Source: Lachnospiraceae bacterium | GTDB lineage: Bacteria > Bacillota > Clostridia > Lachnospirales > Lachnospiraceae | Direction: 5' to 3' | DNA: 64,000 nucleotides | Assembly (NCBI GenBank): GCA_017938315.1 | Contig: JAGBBV010000022.1 | Location: 1 to 64,000 of the forward strand | In this document: piece after piece, positions 17,601 to 26,457 of the stretch | Layout: each line of letters starts with the position of its first letter | How positions within the stretch are numbered: position 1 is the stretch's first letter | Translations under genes and position numbers: made by a program | The notes under the pieces: model-generated | What the model was told of the DNA's origin: nothing | Seen by the model: only the letters and a program-made list of their open reading frames with translations | Databases searched by the model: none

Positions 17601-17942
17601 AAATCAAGTAGAATAAATGATCGCGGCTGCCATACGGCAGGTGAGGAAAGTCCGGGCTTCATAGGGCAGAATGCCGGATAACGTCCGGTGGAGGTGACTC
17701 CAAGGATAGTGCAACAGAAATATACCGCCAATTTTGGTAAGGGTGGAAAGGCAGTGTAAGAGACTACCGCCTGCCCGGTAACGGACAGGGCACATGTAAA
17801 CCCCATTCGAAGCAAGACCAAAAAGAAAGCGTTTAAACCGGCCCGGTGAGCTTTCAGGTAGGTCGCTTGATGCTACCGGTAACGGTAGTACTAGATAGAT
17901 GATCATTCACGACATAACCCGGCTTATCGTTCTGCTTGATTT
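17601..17942 (+). ncRNA. rnpB: RNase P RNA, bacterial class A
   Basis: The catalytic RNA of RNase P, which trims the 5' leaders of tRNA precursors. Conserved blocks are readable: GAGGAAAGTCCGGGCT (17642-17657), the ACAGAAATATACCGCC block, and ATAACCCGGCTTATCG near the 3' end, which pairs long range with the 5' P4 strand. A 14-bp P1 helix joins 17601-17614 with 17929-17942 (AAATCAAG pairing with CTTGATTT plus two G-U pairs), which fixes both ends and gives 342 nt. A CTTTTTAT tract follows. The type A layout, common in clostridia rather than the Bacillus B type, is judged by eye. Confidence 0.93.
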
Positions 17943-17961
17943 CTTTTTATATGGAGAAAAA

Positions 17962-18645
17962 ATGAAAAGTAAAATCTTACAATGTCTTATTTGCGTAATG
18001 ATAATAGTGGGTATGCTATCTGCTGCACAGTGGCAGCCGGTGTATGACATGGAGACGGCATATAATAATGTTTTATCCGGCTGCGTGAGAATACAAACAG
18101 ACGGATACTATGGAAGCGGGAATGTTTTTGATGTAACAGAAGAAGAAATTATTGTAATTACCAATAAACACGTGCTTCAAAACTTTGATGAAAATAGTTG
18201 TGTATTATTTTGGGATGGAATGTCCGTGCAAGCGGAAGTGTTTGGGGTTTCCGATGATTATGATGTGGGTTTTCTCAGGATACAAAGAGAACATTTGAAA
18301 GATGCCGGTGCAACATACCAATGTGCATGTATAAACTTAAGCAGATATGAAAATCTTGAAAGAAACGATTCGTTTTTTATGATAGATGTTGCGACTGATA
18401 TAGATAATCCGCAAATACATATGGGGGAAATCATTGAGAAAGAAAAATATCTTCAGGATTACCGTATAGAGATGCTTTACGGAGATGCTTATGCACGGCC
18501 CGGAATGAGTGGGGCGGGTCTCTTTGACGGATATGGGAATTATATTGGAATTTTATCCGGTGGTACGGATTATGTAGAGATAGCGGCTGTTGGAATTGAT
18601 AAGATACTGGAAGAATATGAGAAAATAAAAACCCGATTCACATGA
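17962..18645 (+). CDS. Small exported trypsin-like serine protease
   Basis: A 227-residue protein with a signal peptide or anchor (LQCLICVMIIVGMLSAA, residues 7-22) and a chymotrypsin-fold core. The putative triad is H70 in ITNKHVLQ, D101 in SDDYDVGFLRI and S183 in RPGMSGAGLFD, matching HtrA/trypsin-like enzymes. There is no PDZ domain, and the length is short for HtrA. The ATG at 17962 has GGAG five bases upstream; the longer reading from 17899 would start inside rnpB and is rejected. The substrate is unknown. The stop codon lies in the loop of the terminator that follows. Confidence 0.75.
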   Translation: MKSKILQCLICVMIIVGMLSAAQWQPVYDMETAYNNVLSGCVRIQTDGYYGSGNVFDVTEEEIIVITNKHVLQNFDENSCVLFWDGMSVQAEVFGVSDDYDVGFLRIQREHLKDAGATYQCACINLSRYENLERNDSFFMIDVATDIDNPQIHMGEIIEKEKYLQDYRIEMLYGDAYARPGMSGAGLFDGYGNYIGILSGGTDYVEIAAVGIDKILEEYEKIKTRFT

Positions 18646-18670
18646 CGGTATGAATCGGGTTTGTTTATTT
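18629..18670. terminator. Bidirectional terminator between the protease gene and rpsT
   Basis: A 12-bp stem AAACCCGATTCA/TGAATCGGGTTT (18629-18640 with 18651-18662) encloses the stop codon of the protease gene. A T-rich tail follows on the plus strand, and TTTTTA on the minus strand, so it serves both converging genes. Confidence 0.85.
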
Positions 18671-18686
18671 ATGTTTATACGAAAAA

Positions 18687-18950
18687 TTAAGCCATCTTGT
18701 TAACAGCCTGCGCTAAACGGGAAACTTTTCTTGCAGCTGTATTCTTATGATAAACGCCTTTAGTAGCAGCTTTATCAATAGTAGCTGTAGCAGCGATTAA
18801 AGCTTCTGAAGCAGCAGCCTTATCACCTGCTTCTACTGCAGCGAGAACTTTCTTCATAGCTGTCTTAACGCCGGATTTGATAGCTTTATTTCTATCAGCC
18901 TTAGTTCTGTTTACTAAAATTCTTTTCTTTGCAGATTTAATATTTGCCAC
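18687..18950 (-). CDS. rpsT: Small ribosomal subunit protein bS20
   Basis: An 87-residue basic helical protein that binds 16S rRNA in the 30S body. It begins ANIKSAKKRILVNRT and contains TKGVYHKNTAARKVSRL, both diagnostic. The start is GTG at 18948-18950, since TAGGAGGTG lies eight bases before it and the family always begins MANIKSAKKRI; a GTG three codons earlier overlaps the ribosome site. bS20 genes commonly use a non-AUG start and autoregulate translation in E. coli. Its place beside gpr matches Bacillus. Confidence 0.96.
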   Translation of the reverse strand: MANIKSAKKRILVNRTKADRNKAIKSGVKTAMKKVLAAVEAGDKAAASEALIAATATIDKAATKGVYHKNTAARKVSRLAQAVNKMA

Positions 18951-19040
18951 GATGTACACCTCCTATTAAAATCATCAGTTCTTTGAGATGTTCCATTAAA
19001 GCCGGAGACACGGACGTCTTAATGTAAACATACGCATATT

Positions 19041-19069
19041 ATTTTATAGGGTGTTTGCTTATATGTCAA
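19041..19069 (-). promoter_or_regulatory. Sigma-A promoter of rpsT
   Basis: On the minus strand TTGACA (19064-19069) and TAAAAT (19041-19046) are separated by 17 bp. The leader to the GTG start is about 85 nt, room for a regulatory structure. Confidence 0.7.
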
Positions 19070-19097
19070 TATCTATTTGGAAATATTTTAAAAAAAT

Positions 19098-19128
19098 TGA
19101 GTAGTATGGAAAAAGATTACACATACTG
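19098..19128 (+). promoter_or_regulatory. Possible sigma-G promoter of gpr
   Basis: TGAGTA (19098-19103), 18 bp, CATACTG (19122-19128) closely resembles the Bacillus sigma-G consensus TGAATA N17-18 CATACTA. The gpr gene is a known forespore gene, and the start codon is 30 bp downstream. Confidence 0.55.
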
Positions 19129-19157
19129 TAAAAAAAGAGAAAAGTTCGGAGGAAATA

Positions 19158-20066
19158 ATGGGTAGCTTTATGATAAGAACGGATTTGGCACTGGAAGCAA
19201 GAGAAAGCGTGGATGAAAGTGAACAAGTACTGCAAGGTGTATCTGTGGATGAGGAATATAATGAAAAAAGTGAACTGAGGATTACACGGGTAGTAATTGA
19301 AAGCAAAAACAGTGCAAAGCTTCTTGACAAACCAATGGGAACCTATATTACCATTGAAGCTCCTGCCATGGCGCTGCCGGATGAGGATTATCATCAGGAA
19401 ATATCAAGGGAATTGCAAAAACAACTTCAGGAAATAGTTCCTGGAATAGAAAAAGAGTTGTCCGTGATGATAGTGGGACTTGGAAACCGCGATGTAACAG
19501 CTGATGCGCTGGGGCCGAATGTGGTTGATAATCTTGTGATAACAAGACATATGGTAAAAGAATTTGGCAAGGCAGCTTATAATAAGGAACGCGTGCCTGT
19601 TGTCAGTGCACTGATTCCGGGGGTTATGGCAAAGACCGGGATGGAGTCGGCAGAAATCCTAAAAGGAGTGGTAAAAGAAACAAAGCCGGATGTGATTATC
19701 GTAGTGGATGCATTGGCAGCAAGGTCTACCAAGAGACTTAACCGGACGATTCAGATAACCAATACGGGAATTCATCCCGGATCCGGTGTGGGAAATCACC
19801 GTAATTCTATTACTGAGGAAAGCATGGGGGTGCCGGTCATTGCAATCGGTGTGCCGACAGTAGTAGATGCGGCTACCATTGTAAATGATGCGCTTTATAA
19901 AGTGTTGGGAAGTGGAGCAGATGAGTTTCCGAAAGTGTTTGAGGAAATCAGAAACAGTTTGGGAGAACTTTATAATATGTATGTGACAGGGAAAGATGTA
20001 GACTATGAAATTAAACAGATTAGCCATATTATCTGCAATGCGATTAATGGGGCTTTGGATGTGTAA
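19158..20066 (+). CDS. gpr: Germination protease (GPR endopeptidase)
   Basis: A 302-residue spore protease that cleaves small acid-soluble proteins during germination; it is made as a zymogen in the forespore. Diagnostic stretches are RTDLALEARES near the start, GLGNRDVTADALGP, HPGSGVGNHR and MGVPVIAIGVPTVVDA. GGAGG precedes the ATG at 19158. It is divergent from rpsT and followed by spoIIP, the same order as in Bacillus. It is strong evidence that the organism is, or recently was, spore-forming. Confidence 0.95.
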   Translation: MGSFMIRTDLALEARESVDESEQVLQGVSVDEEYNEKSELRITRVVIESKNSAKLLDKPMGTYITIEAPAMALPDEDYHQEISRELQKQLQEIVPGIEKELSVMIVGLGNRDVTADALGPNVVDNLVITRHMVKEFGKAAYNKERVPVVSALIPGVMAKTGMESAEILKGVVKETKPDVIIVVDALAARSTKRLNRTIQITNTGIHPGSGVGNHRNSITEESMGVPVIAIGVPTVVDAATIVNDALYKVLGSGADEFPKVFEEIRNSLGELYNMYVTGKDVDYEIKQISHIICNAINGALDV

Positions 20067-20158
20067 AATATCCGGATAAGAATGAATGTCCTCCAAAAGG
20101 CATATATTGTTACGGTGTTATAAGTAACTGAATGCGACAATTCATATGGGAGTGACGG

Positions 20159-21457
20159 ATGGCAGAAAGAAGACAGATAAGTGGCAGAAAAACAATAATA
20201 ACATGTGTTATAGTTATGGCGTCGTTTTGCTTTCTCAAGGGACTGACCAATATTAGCAATACCGGTGCAGTAAGTGAGAATTGTTTTTCTTCGATAAGAG
20301 GGGTTTTAAACGGAAGTATGGAGAAAAATTACTTTATTCTGTCTTCTTATCTGAAAAAAGGAGAGGACATGGGTCTATCTTCGGGGAACTTGTGCAAAAC
20401 GCTGCAAGGATTCTTTCCCATCTATCATTATCTGCAAGAGGAAGAGGACGGTGAGATAACAGAAGATGAACTAATGGCTGAATTCTTTAGGCAAAAGGAA
20501 GGAAGCGATGAGGATATTAAGAGAATTACGGAAGAACAGCTGGATTATGAATCGGATGCGCTTCACATTGAAAATAGCATGCTTGCGGAGATGGAGCTGG
20601 AAAATAACCGTTACAAACAGGAGACGGAGGAAGCCAACAGAGCAATAGAGTTACCTTTGGAATCAGGGTTCATACAGGCTGCTTATCCTGCTTACACATA
20701 TGATTGGGAAGAAGGCTGGGATTATGACAATCTGGTAGCCAATTTCTTTGCTATAGATGCATCTACAGATTTAAAGGAAGAGTATGTAAATTTAGACAGC
20801 TTGCTGTATAGGGACTTGGCAATAGAAAAAAATGTGGAAGGACCGCAAATTTTAATTTATCATACACATTCACAGGAAACTTTTGTGGACTCGGTAGAGG
20901 GGGACTCTTCCACTACAATTGTAGGGGCGGGAGAGAAACTTGCCAATCTTCTTACAGAAAAGTATGGTTTCTGTGTGTTACATCATACCGGTGAGTATGA
21001 CGTGGAAACCAGGGATGATGCTTATTCAAATTCTCTTCCTGCAATAGAAAAGATACTTGAGGAAAATCCTTCTATTCAGGTGGTAATAGACTTACATAGG
21101 GATGAGATGCCGGAAGAAAAAAAGTTGATTATGGATCTGCAGGGAAGGCCTACAGCGAGATTTATGTTTTTTAACGGAATGAGTCATATTCGGGATAAGG
21201 GGGATATTTCCTATCTGGAAAATCCATACATACAGGATAATCTGGCATTTTCATTTCAGGCACAGGTGGCAGCAAATGAATATTATCCCGGTATTGCCAG
21301 AAAAATATATCTGAAAGCTTACCGCTATAACATGCATTTGAGGGCTAAAAGTATGCTCATTGAACTGGGTGCACAGAACAATACCGTAGAGGAAATCATG
21401 AACGCTTGCGAGCCCCTTGCCCATATTATCGCCATTGTTTTAAATGGAAATTCATGA
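20159..21457 (+). CDS. spoIIP: Stage II sporulation protein P, peptidoglycan hydrolase of the engulfment complex
   Basis: A 432-residue membrane-anchored amidase/endopeptidase that works with SpoIID and SpoIIM to drive engulfment of the forespore. One N-terminal membrane segment (about 12-32), a variable acidic linker (EEEDGEITEDEL and similar), then the catalytic domain with ILIYHTHSQETF, VVIDLHRDEMP and a C-terminal MLIELGAQNNT with the glutamate expected for the zinc amidase. GGGAG lies before the ATG. Located between gpr and lepA as in Bacillus. Confidence 0.93.
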   Translation: MAERRQISGRKTIITCVIVMASFCFLKGLTNISNTGAVSENCFSSIRGVLNGSMEKNYFILSSYLKKGEDMGLSSGNLCKTLQGFFPIYHYLQEEEDGEITEDELMAEFFRQKEGSDEDIKRITEEQLDYESDALHIENSMLAEMELENNRYKQETEEANRAIELPLESGFIQAAYPAYTYDWEEGWDYDNLVANFFAIDASTDLKEEYVNLDSLLYRDLAIEKNVEGPQILIYHTHSQETFVDSVEGDSSTTIVGAGEKLANLLTEKYGFCVLHHTGEYDVETRDDAYSNSLPAIEKILEENPSIQVVIDLHRDEMPEEKKLIMDLQGRPTARFMFFNGMSHIRDKGDISYLENPYIQDNLAFSFQAQVAANEYYPGIARKIYLKAYRYNMHLRAKSMLIELGAQNNTVEEIMNACEPLAHIIAIVLNGNS

Positions 21458-21463
21458 TATAAT
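21435..21463 (+). promoter_or_regulatory. Sigma-A promoter of lepA inside the end of spoIIP
   Basis: TTGTTT (21435-21440), 17 bp, extended -10 TGATATAAT (21455-21463). It lies across the spoIIP stop codon and would allow lepA-hemW to be expressed in growing cells independently of the sporulation genes. Confidence 0.65.
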
Positions 21464-21503
21464 ATTGCGCGAGAAAGTGGAAGATGTATAGAAAGGTACA
21501 GAT

Positions 21504-23318
21504 ATGGCACAGATTGATCAGAGTAAAATCAGAAATTTTTGTATTGTAGCACATATTGACCATGGTAAATCTACCTTGGCTGACAGAATTATAGAACATA
21601 CAGGTCTTTTGACCAGCAGGGAGATGCAGGCTCAGGTTCTTGATAATATGGAACTGGAAAGAGAGCGTGGCATTACCATTAAGGCACAGACGGTAAGAAC
21701 CGTTTACAAGGCGAAGAACGGAGAAGAATATATTTTCAATTTGATTGATACACCGGGACATGTAGACTTTAACTATGAGGTGAGCCGAAGCCTTGCCGCA
21801 TGCGACGGTGCTATTTTGGTAGTAGATGCTGCCCAGGGCATTGAAGCCCAGACACTTGCAAACGTCTATTTGGCACTGGATCACGATTTGGAGGTTTTTC
21901 CCGTTATCAATAAGATAGACTTGCCCAGTGCGGAACCTGATAGGGTAAAGGATGAAATTGAGGATGTGATTGGTATCGAAGCCCAAGATGCACCCCTTAT
22001 TTCTGCCAAAAACGGTATTGGGATAGAAGAGGTTTTAGAGGCTATTGTAGAAAAGATTCCCGCACCCGGCGGAAATGCAGACAATCCCCTTCAGGCACTT
22101 ATTTTTGACTCCCTTTATGATTCTTATAAAGGGGTTATCATTTTCTGCAGAATAGTGGAAGGAAAAGTGAGTAAAGGGACAAGCATCCGTATGATGGCTA
22201 CGGGAGCTACTGCGGATGTAGTAGAAGTAGGCTATTTCGGTGCGGGACAGTTCATTCCCTGCGAGGAACTTTCAGCAGGTATGGTTGGCTATATCACCGC
22301 CTCCATAAAAAATGTTAAGGATACGGCGGTAGGAGATACTGTGACAGATGATAAACGCCCTTGCAGTGAACCCTTACCCGGATATAAGAAAGTTAATTCC
22401 ATGGTGTATTGTGGTGTTTACCCGGCAGACGGGGCTAAGTACCCGGATCTTCGTGATGCACTGGAAAAATTACAGTTAAATGACGCATCTCTTCACTATG
22501 AGCCGGAAACATCCATTGCCCTTGGATTTGGCTTTAGATGCGGTTTCCTCGGACTTTTACATCTGGAGATTATTCAGGAAAGATTAGAGAGAGAATATAA
22601 CCTTGATTTAGTCACTACGGCACCGGGTGTTATTTATAAAGTACACAAAACAAACGGGGAAGTGATAGAACTGACTAATCCTTCCAATTTGCCTGATCCT
22701 GCAGAGATTGAGTATATGGAAGAGCCGGTTGTTTCTGCAGAAATTATGGTGACAACAGAATTTATCGGTTCTATTATGGAACTTTGCCAGGAGAGACGCG
22801 GCAGATATCTGGGAATGGAATACATGGAATCGGCAAGAGCCCTTCTTAAGTATGAACTTCCCCTTAATGAGATTATTTATGACTTTTTCGATGCACTGAA
22901 GTCCAGATCAAGAGGCTATGCATCCTTTGATTATGAACTAAAAGGCTATGAACAGTCTGAACTGGTGAAGCTTGATATACTGATTAACAAAGAAGAGGTG
23001 GATGCTCTTTCCTTCATCGTACACAAAGAAAGTGCTTATGAGAGAGGCCGCAGAATGTGTGAGAAGTTAAAGGATGAGATTCCCAGACATCTGTTTGAAA
23101 TTCCCATTCAGGCTGCAGTGGGCGGAAAAGTGATTGCAAGAGAAACTGTGAAAGCCATGCGCAAAGATGTGCTTGCCAAGTGCTATGGCGGTGATATTAC
23201 ACGTAAAAAGAAACTGCTTGAAAAGCAGAAGGAAGGAAAGAAGCGTATGCGTCAGGTGGGCAATGTGGAAATTCCCCAGAAAGCCTTCATGAGTGTACTG
23301 AAATTGGATGAAAATTAA
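21504..23318 (+). CDS. lepA: Elongation factor 4 (back-translocating GTPase LepA)
   Basis: A 604-residue translation GTPase related to EF-G. G motifs are [13 protein letters not shown] (G1), [10 protein letters not shown] (G2), DTPGHVDF (G3) and NKIDLP (G4). The unique C-terminal domain has [22 protein letters not shown], 22 residues here described by its YGGDI and KKKLLEKQ parts. LepA remodels stalled ribosomes and aids 30S biogenesis. GAAAGG precedes the ATG. Its end overlaps hemW by 11 bases. Confidence 0.97.
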   Translation: MAQIDQSKIRNFCIVAHIDHGKSTLADRIIEHTGLLTSREMQAQVLDNMELERERGITIKAQTVRTVYKAKNGEEYIFNLIDTPGHVDFNYEVSRSLAACDGAILVVDAAQGIEAQTLANVYLALDHDLEVFPVINKIDLPSAEPDRVKDEIEDVIGIEAQDAPLISAKNGIGIEEVLEAIVEKIPAPGGNADNPLQALIFDSLYDSYKGVIIFCRIVEGKVSKGTSIRMMATGATADVVEVGYFGAGQFIPCEELSAGMVGYITASIKNVKDTAVGDTVTDDKRPCSEPLPGYKKVNSMVYCGVYPADGAKYPDLRDALEKLQLNDASLHYEPETSIALGFGFRCGFLGLLHLEIIQERLEREYNLDLVTTAPGVIYKVHKTNGEVIELTNPSNLPDPAEIEYMEEPVVSAEIMVTTEFIGSIMELCQERRGRYLGMEYMESARALLKYELPLNEIIYDFFDALKSRSRGYASFDYELKGYEQSELVKLDILINKEEVDALSFIVHKESAYERGRRMCEKLKDEIPRHLFEIPIQAAVGGKVIARETVKAMRKDVLAKCYGGDITRKKKLLEKQKEGKKRMRQVGNVEIPQKAFMSVLKLDEN

Positions 23319-24471
23319 GAAGAAACCCTTAAGTATCTATATCCATATCCCTTTTTGCGTAAGAAAATGTTTGTATTGCGACTTTTTGTCCGGACCGGCA
23401 GGAGATGAGACTAAAAGCAGATATGTAGAACAGCTCTTGGAGGAAATAAGACGGGAATCCGTAAAGTATGATTCTTACGAGGTGCATACAGTTTTTTTTG
23501 GAGGAGGGACACCGTCACTTCTTCCGGCATTTGCCATAGAACGGATATTAAAGACAGTGGCATCAGTCTTTTGTATGAAAAAAGAGTGTGAGATTAGCAT
23601 AGAGGTGAACCCGGGGACCGTAACAGAAGAGAAGCTGATGGCTTACCGTGAAATGGGAATTAACAGGCTGAGCATCGGTTTACAGTCTGCTGATAATGAA
23701 GAACTGCGATTGCTTGGACGGATTCATACCTATGAAGATTTCCTTATGACATACAAAATTGCAATTAAATCTGGATTTAACAACATTAACATTGACCTGA
23801 TGTCAGCTATACCGGCACAGACACTGCAGAGCTATCAGGAGACCTTAAACAAGGTTTTGTCGCTAAATCCCCAGCCTGCACACATATCGGCGTACAGCCT
23901 GATTATTGAGGAAGGAACGCCCTTTTATGATCATACGCCATCTTTGCCTGACGAAGAGACAGAACGCGAATTGTATAAAATAACTAACGATATTTTATCG
24001 GAGGCAGGATACCAAAGATATGAGATTTCCAATTATGCAAAGAGCGGCTACCAATGTGCCCATAATAAAGTGTACTGGAAAAGAGGAGATTATGTGGGCT
24101 TTGGAATAGGAGCGGCATCACTTATAGATAATGTGAGATTTAAAAATATAGAGAACATGGAAAGTTATCTTTCGGGACGGGATGTCCGTGAAGATGTCCA
24201 AACTCTTTCTGTAGAAGAGCAGATGGAAGAGTATATGTTTTTGGGACTAAGACTCACAGAAGGGATACAGGAAGAAGATTTTAAAGCAACTTTTGGACGG
24301 ACGATAGAGGAAATATATCCCGGTGTGGTAGAAAAGTTTGTAAAACAAGGTCTTTTATCTTATAAGCCGGGAGATAAACCGGGGGCAGGATGCATTGCCC
24401 TGACAGACTACGGACTTGACGTAAGTAATGTGGTTATGGCGGAGTTTCTTCTTTCAGATGAAAGTGTATAA
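23308..24471 (+). CDS. hemW: Radical SAM haem chaperone HemW
   Basis: A 387-residue radical SAM protein once annotated as oxygen-independent coproporphyrinogen oxidase. The cluster motif is C17-x3-C21-x2-C24 in [12 protein letters not shown], the HemW form, followed by [17 protein letters not shown] and NRLSIGLQS. HemW lacks the oxidase activity of HemN and is thought to deliver haem to membrane proteins. It overlaps lepA, the same pairing as in Bacillus. Whether this organism makes or uses haem cannot be judged here. Confidence 0.9.
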   Translation: MKIKKKPLSIYIHIPFCVRKCLYCDFLSGPAGDETKSRYVEQLLEEIRRESVKYDSYEVHTVFFGGGTPSLLPAFAIERILKTVASVFCMKKECEISIEVNPGTVTEEKLMAYREMGINRLSIGLQSADNEELRLLGRIHTYEDFLMTYKIAIKSGFNNINIDLMSAIPAQTLQSYQETLNKVLSLNPQPAHISAYSLIIEEGTPFYDHTPSLPDEETERELYKITNDILSEAGYQRYEISNYAKSGYQCAHNKVYWKRGDYVGFGIGAASLIDNVRFKNIENMESYLSGRDVREDVQTLSVEEQMEEYMFLGLRLTEGIQEEDFKATFGRTIEEIYPGVVEKFVKQGLLSYKPGDKPGAGCIALTDYGLDVSNVVMAEFLLSDESV

Positions 24472-24504
24472 GGATATTTCTATATTTGTTTTAGGTGGAA
24501 AGGC

Positions 24505-24532
24505 ACTTAAGACTTATCAAAGTCATAGAATA
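24505..24532 (+). promoter_or_regulatory. Possible sigma-K-type promoter of sigK
   Basis: AC (24505-24506), 17 bp, CATAGAATA (24524-24532) fits the sigma-K consensus AC N16-17 CATAnnnTA. The start point would be about 20 bases before the TTG start. The motif has low information content, so this is tentative; Bacillus sigK is known to be autoregulated. Confidence 0.35.
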
Positions 24533-24557
24533 ATAAAAATGACTTTGGGGGCGCCTT

Positions 24558-25193
24558 TTGAAAACATTTATGCAACCGTTGTCTTCCTCGGAAGAAGCAT
24601 ATTACTTGCAGCTACTGAAGGATGGAGATGGTGATGAGGCCGAAAAAGCGAGGAATATTCTAATAGAGAGGAACCTGCGCCTGGTAGCCCACATTGCCAG
24701 AAAATATCAAAATGTGGATGAGGATATGGAGGATCTGATATCAATCGGAACCATTGGACTCATCAAGGCAATTTCTTCCTTTGATGCCGGAAAGGGGAAA
24801 CTGAGTACTTATGCATCCAGGTGTATAGACAATGAACTTCTGATGATGCTTCGTTCAAGAAAGAAAAGTGCCAGGGAGGTTTCACTATTTGAACCTATCG
24901 GAACGGATAAAGAAGGCAATGAAATTAGTTTTCTGGATATTATAGAGCAGGAACAACCGGATGTATCAGAGCAGATGGAGTTTGAGGAAAATATATCCAA
25001 AATGATGAAATTACTTTCCCAAGTATTATCAGAGAGAGAACAGGAAATCATAGCCATGCGTTACGGCTTACTTACCGGTGAAGAGATAACACAGCGTGAA
25101 ATCGGACAGATGCTTCATATTTCCAGAAGCTATGTATCAAGAATAGAGAAGCGGGCACTGGAAAAGCTGCGGAGTGGTTTTGAACAGCAATAG
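24558..25193 (+). CDS. sigK: RNA polymerase sporulation sigma factor SigK
   Basis: A 211-residue sporulation sigma factor of the late mother cell. It matches SigK through FMQPLSSSEEAYYL, ARNILIERNLRLVAHIARKY, EDLISIGTIGLIKAI, PIGTDKEGNEISFLDI and the region 4 TQREIGQMLHISRSYVSRIEKRALEKL. The start is TTG at 24558 with GGGGG upstream, or ATG at 24570. A stop at 24540 in this frame rules out an N-terminal hydrophobic pro-sequence like the one in Bacillus pro-sigma-K, so proteolytic activation is unlikely. The gene is intact with no skin-type insertion. SigE is less likely because of the SigK-specific N terminus. Confidence 0.85.
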   Translation: MKTFMQPLSSSEEAYYLQLLKDGDGDEAEKARNILIERNLRLVAHIARKYQNVDEDMEDLISIGTIGLIKAISSFDAGKGKLSTYASRCIDNELLMMLRSRKKSAREVSLFEPIGTDKEGNEISFLDIIEQEQPDVSEQMEFEENISKMMKLLSQVLSEREQEIIAMRYGLLTGEEITQREIGQMLHISRSYVSRIEKRALEKLRSGFEQQ

Positions 25194-25214
25194 AAGGTTA
25201 CGGAGGATAAACAT

Positions 25215-26279
25215 ATGCCGTCAATAAAAGAAATGCTTACAATTGCAAAGGATGCGGGAGCATCTGATTTACACCTTACAGTAGGAGTACCCCCCAAAAT
25301 GCGTGTGAATGGACACCTTATTACTATGGATTTTCCCAAGATGATGCCGCAGGATACGGAGGCGTTGCTTGATGAAATCATGACGGATGAGCAAAGGCAG
25401 AAGTTTGAAAAGAAGGGAGAACATGATATGTCCTTTTCCATTGCGGAGTTAGGGCGCTATCGTGTTAACGCATATAAGCAGAGGGGCTCTGTTGCAATTG
25501 CACTTCGTCTGGTAGGAACACAGGTGCCTTCACCGGAGGAACTTGGAGTACCTGGTAGTGTAATTGATTTATATCAGCGTAAGCGTGGTCTGGTTCTTGT
25601 TACAGGACCTACCGGTAGCGGTAAGTCCACGACACTTGCAGCAATTATAGACAAAGTCAACAATAACAGGGAATGTCATGTAATTACGCTGGAGGACCCT
25701 ATTGAATATCTGCACCAGCACAAGATGTCAATGGTCAATCAAAGAGAAATCGGTTTGGATTCCCAGTCCTATGCCAATGCCTTAAGGGCAGCTCTCCGTG
25801 AAGATCCTGATGTTATTCTGGTAGGGGAGATGCGAGACCTTGAGACCATCAGTGTGGCGATTACTGCAGCAGAGACAGGTCATCTTGTACTTTCTACATT
25901 GCATACCATCGGTGCGGCCAGTACAGTGGACCGTGTGATTGATGTATTTCCACCCCATCAGCAACAGCAAATCCGTTTGCAACTGGCAAATGTACTGGAA
26001 GCAGTGATTTCCCAGCAGTTGATTCCGAAAGCTGACGGTTCGGGCCGTGTGGCAGCCTTTGAAGTTATGCATGCAAACCATGCTGTAAGGAACCTAATTA
26101 GGGAGGGAAAAACCCACCAACTTATGAGTGTGATGCAGACAAACAGAAAGTCCGGTATGATTACGATGGATGAAGCATTGCAACAGCTTTGCCATGAAGG
26201 GAAAATCGATGGGAAAATGGCTATCCAGTTTGCCCAAGATCCGGATGGAATGGAAAAGAAGTTACTTCAGAATTTTTAA
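25215..26279 (+). CDS. pilT: Type IV pilus retraction ATPase PilT
   Basis: A 354-residue hexameric secretion ATPase. Walker A is GPTGSGKSTT (131-140). The Asp box holds VITLEDPIEYLH, Walker B is EDPDVILVGEMRD and the His box is TGHLVLSTLHT. The N-terminal PAS-like part (ASDLHLTVGVPP) and overall length fit PilT rather than PilB, which is longer and has a zinc site. PilT depolymerises pilin for twitching, adhesion or DNA uptake. No pilin, PilB, PilC or PilM gene is nearby, so the rest of the system must be elsewhere. It follows sigK by 21 bases. Confidence 0.9.
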   Translation: MPSIKEMLTIAKDAGASDLHLTVGVPPKMRVNGHLITMDFPKMMPQDTEALLDEIMTDEQRQKFEKKGEHDMSFSIAELGRYRVNAYKQRGSVAIALRLVGTQVPSPEELGVPGSVIDLYQRKRGLVLVTGPTGSGKSTTLAAIIDKVNNNRECHVITLEDPIEYLHQHKMSMVNQREIGLDSQSYANALRAALREDPDVILVGEMRDLETISVAITAAETGHLVLSTLHTIGAASTVDRVIDVFPPHQQQQIRLQLANVLEAVISQQLIPKADGSGRVAAFEVMHANHAVRNLIREGKTHQLMSVMQTNRKSGMITMDEALQQLCHEGKIDGKMAIQFAQDPDGMEKKLLQNF

Positions 26280-26333
26280 ATATGAATTTTTTATAAAATC
26301 TTGTAAAATGAATTGTTTTTTGACAAAAAATCC

Positions 26334-26385
26334 GATACAGTAAAACTATCCATACAGTTAGTTTTACTGTATCTTTTTTATTTTT
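26334..26385 (+). terminator. Intrinsic terminator after pilT
   Basis: A 14-bp perfect stem GATACAGTAAAACT/AGTTTTACTGTATC (26334-26347 with 26360-26373) and 12-nt loop are followed by TTTTTTATTTTT. Confidence 0.9.
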
Positions 26386-26457
26386 CGATGTAATTCTGTT
26401 TATTCTTTATCAGGAATGAAAATCCACAAAAGAAATCATACAAGAAGGAGGGGTTAT

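Noticed and set aside
17899-17961. Longer N terminus of the protease gene beginning inside rnpB
   Set aside because: The extra codons fall in conserved RNase P RNA sequence including the P4 and P1 strands; the ATG at 17962 has a ribosome site and gives a proper signal peptide.
24428-24634. A plus-strand frame just upstream of and overlapping sigK, considered as a hidden pro-sequence through frameshift
   Set aside because: Its translation does not resemble a pro-sigma-K leader and it enters the sigK region out of frame. The sigK frame itself has a stop at 24540 and a complete conserved N terminus.
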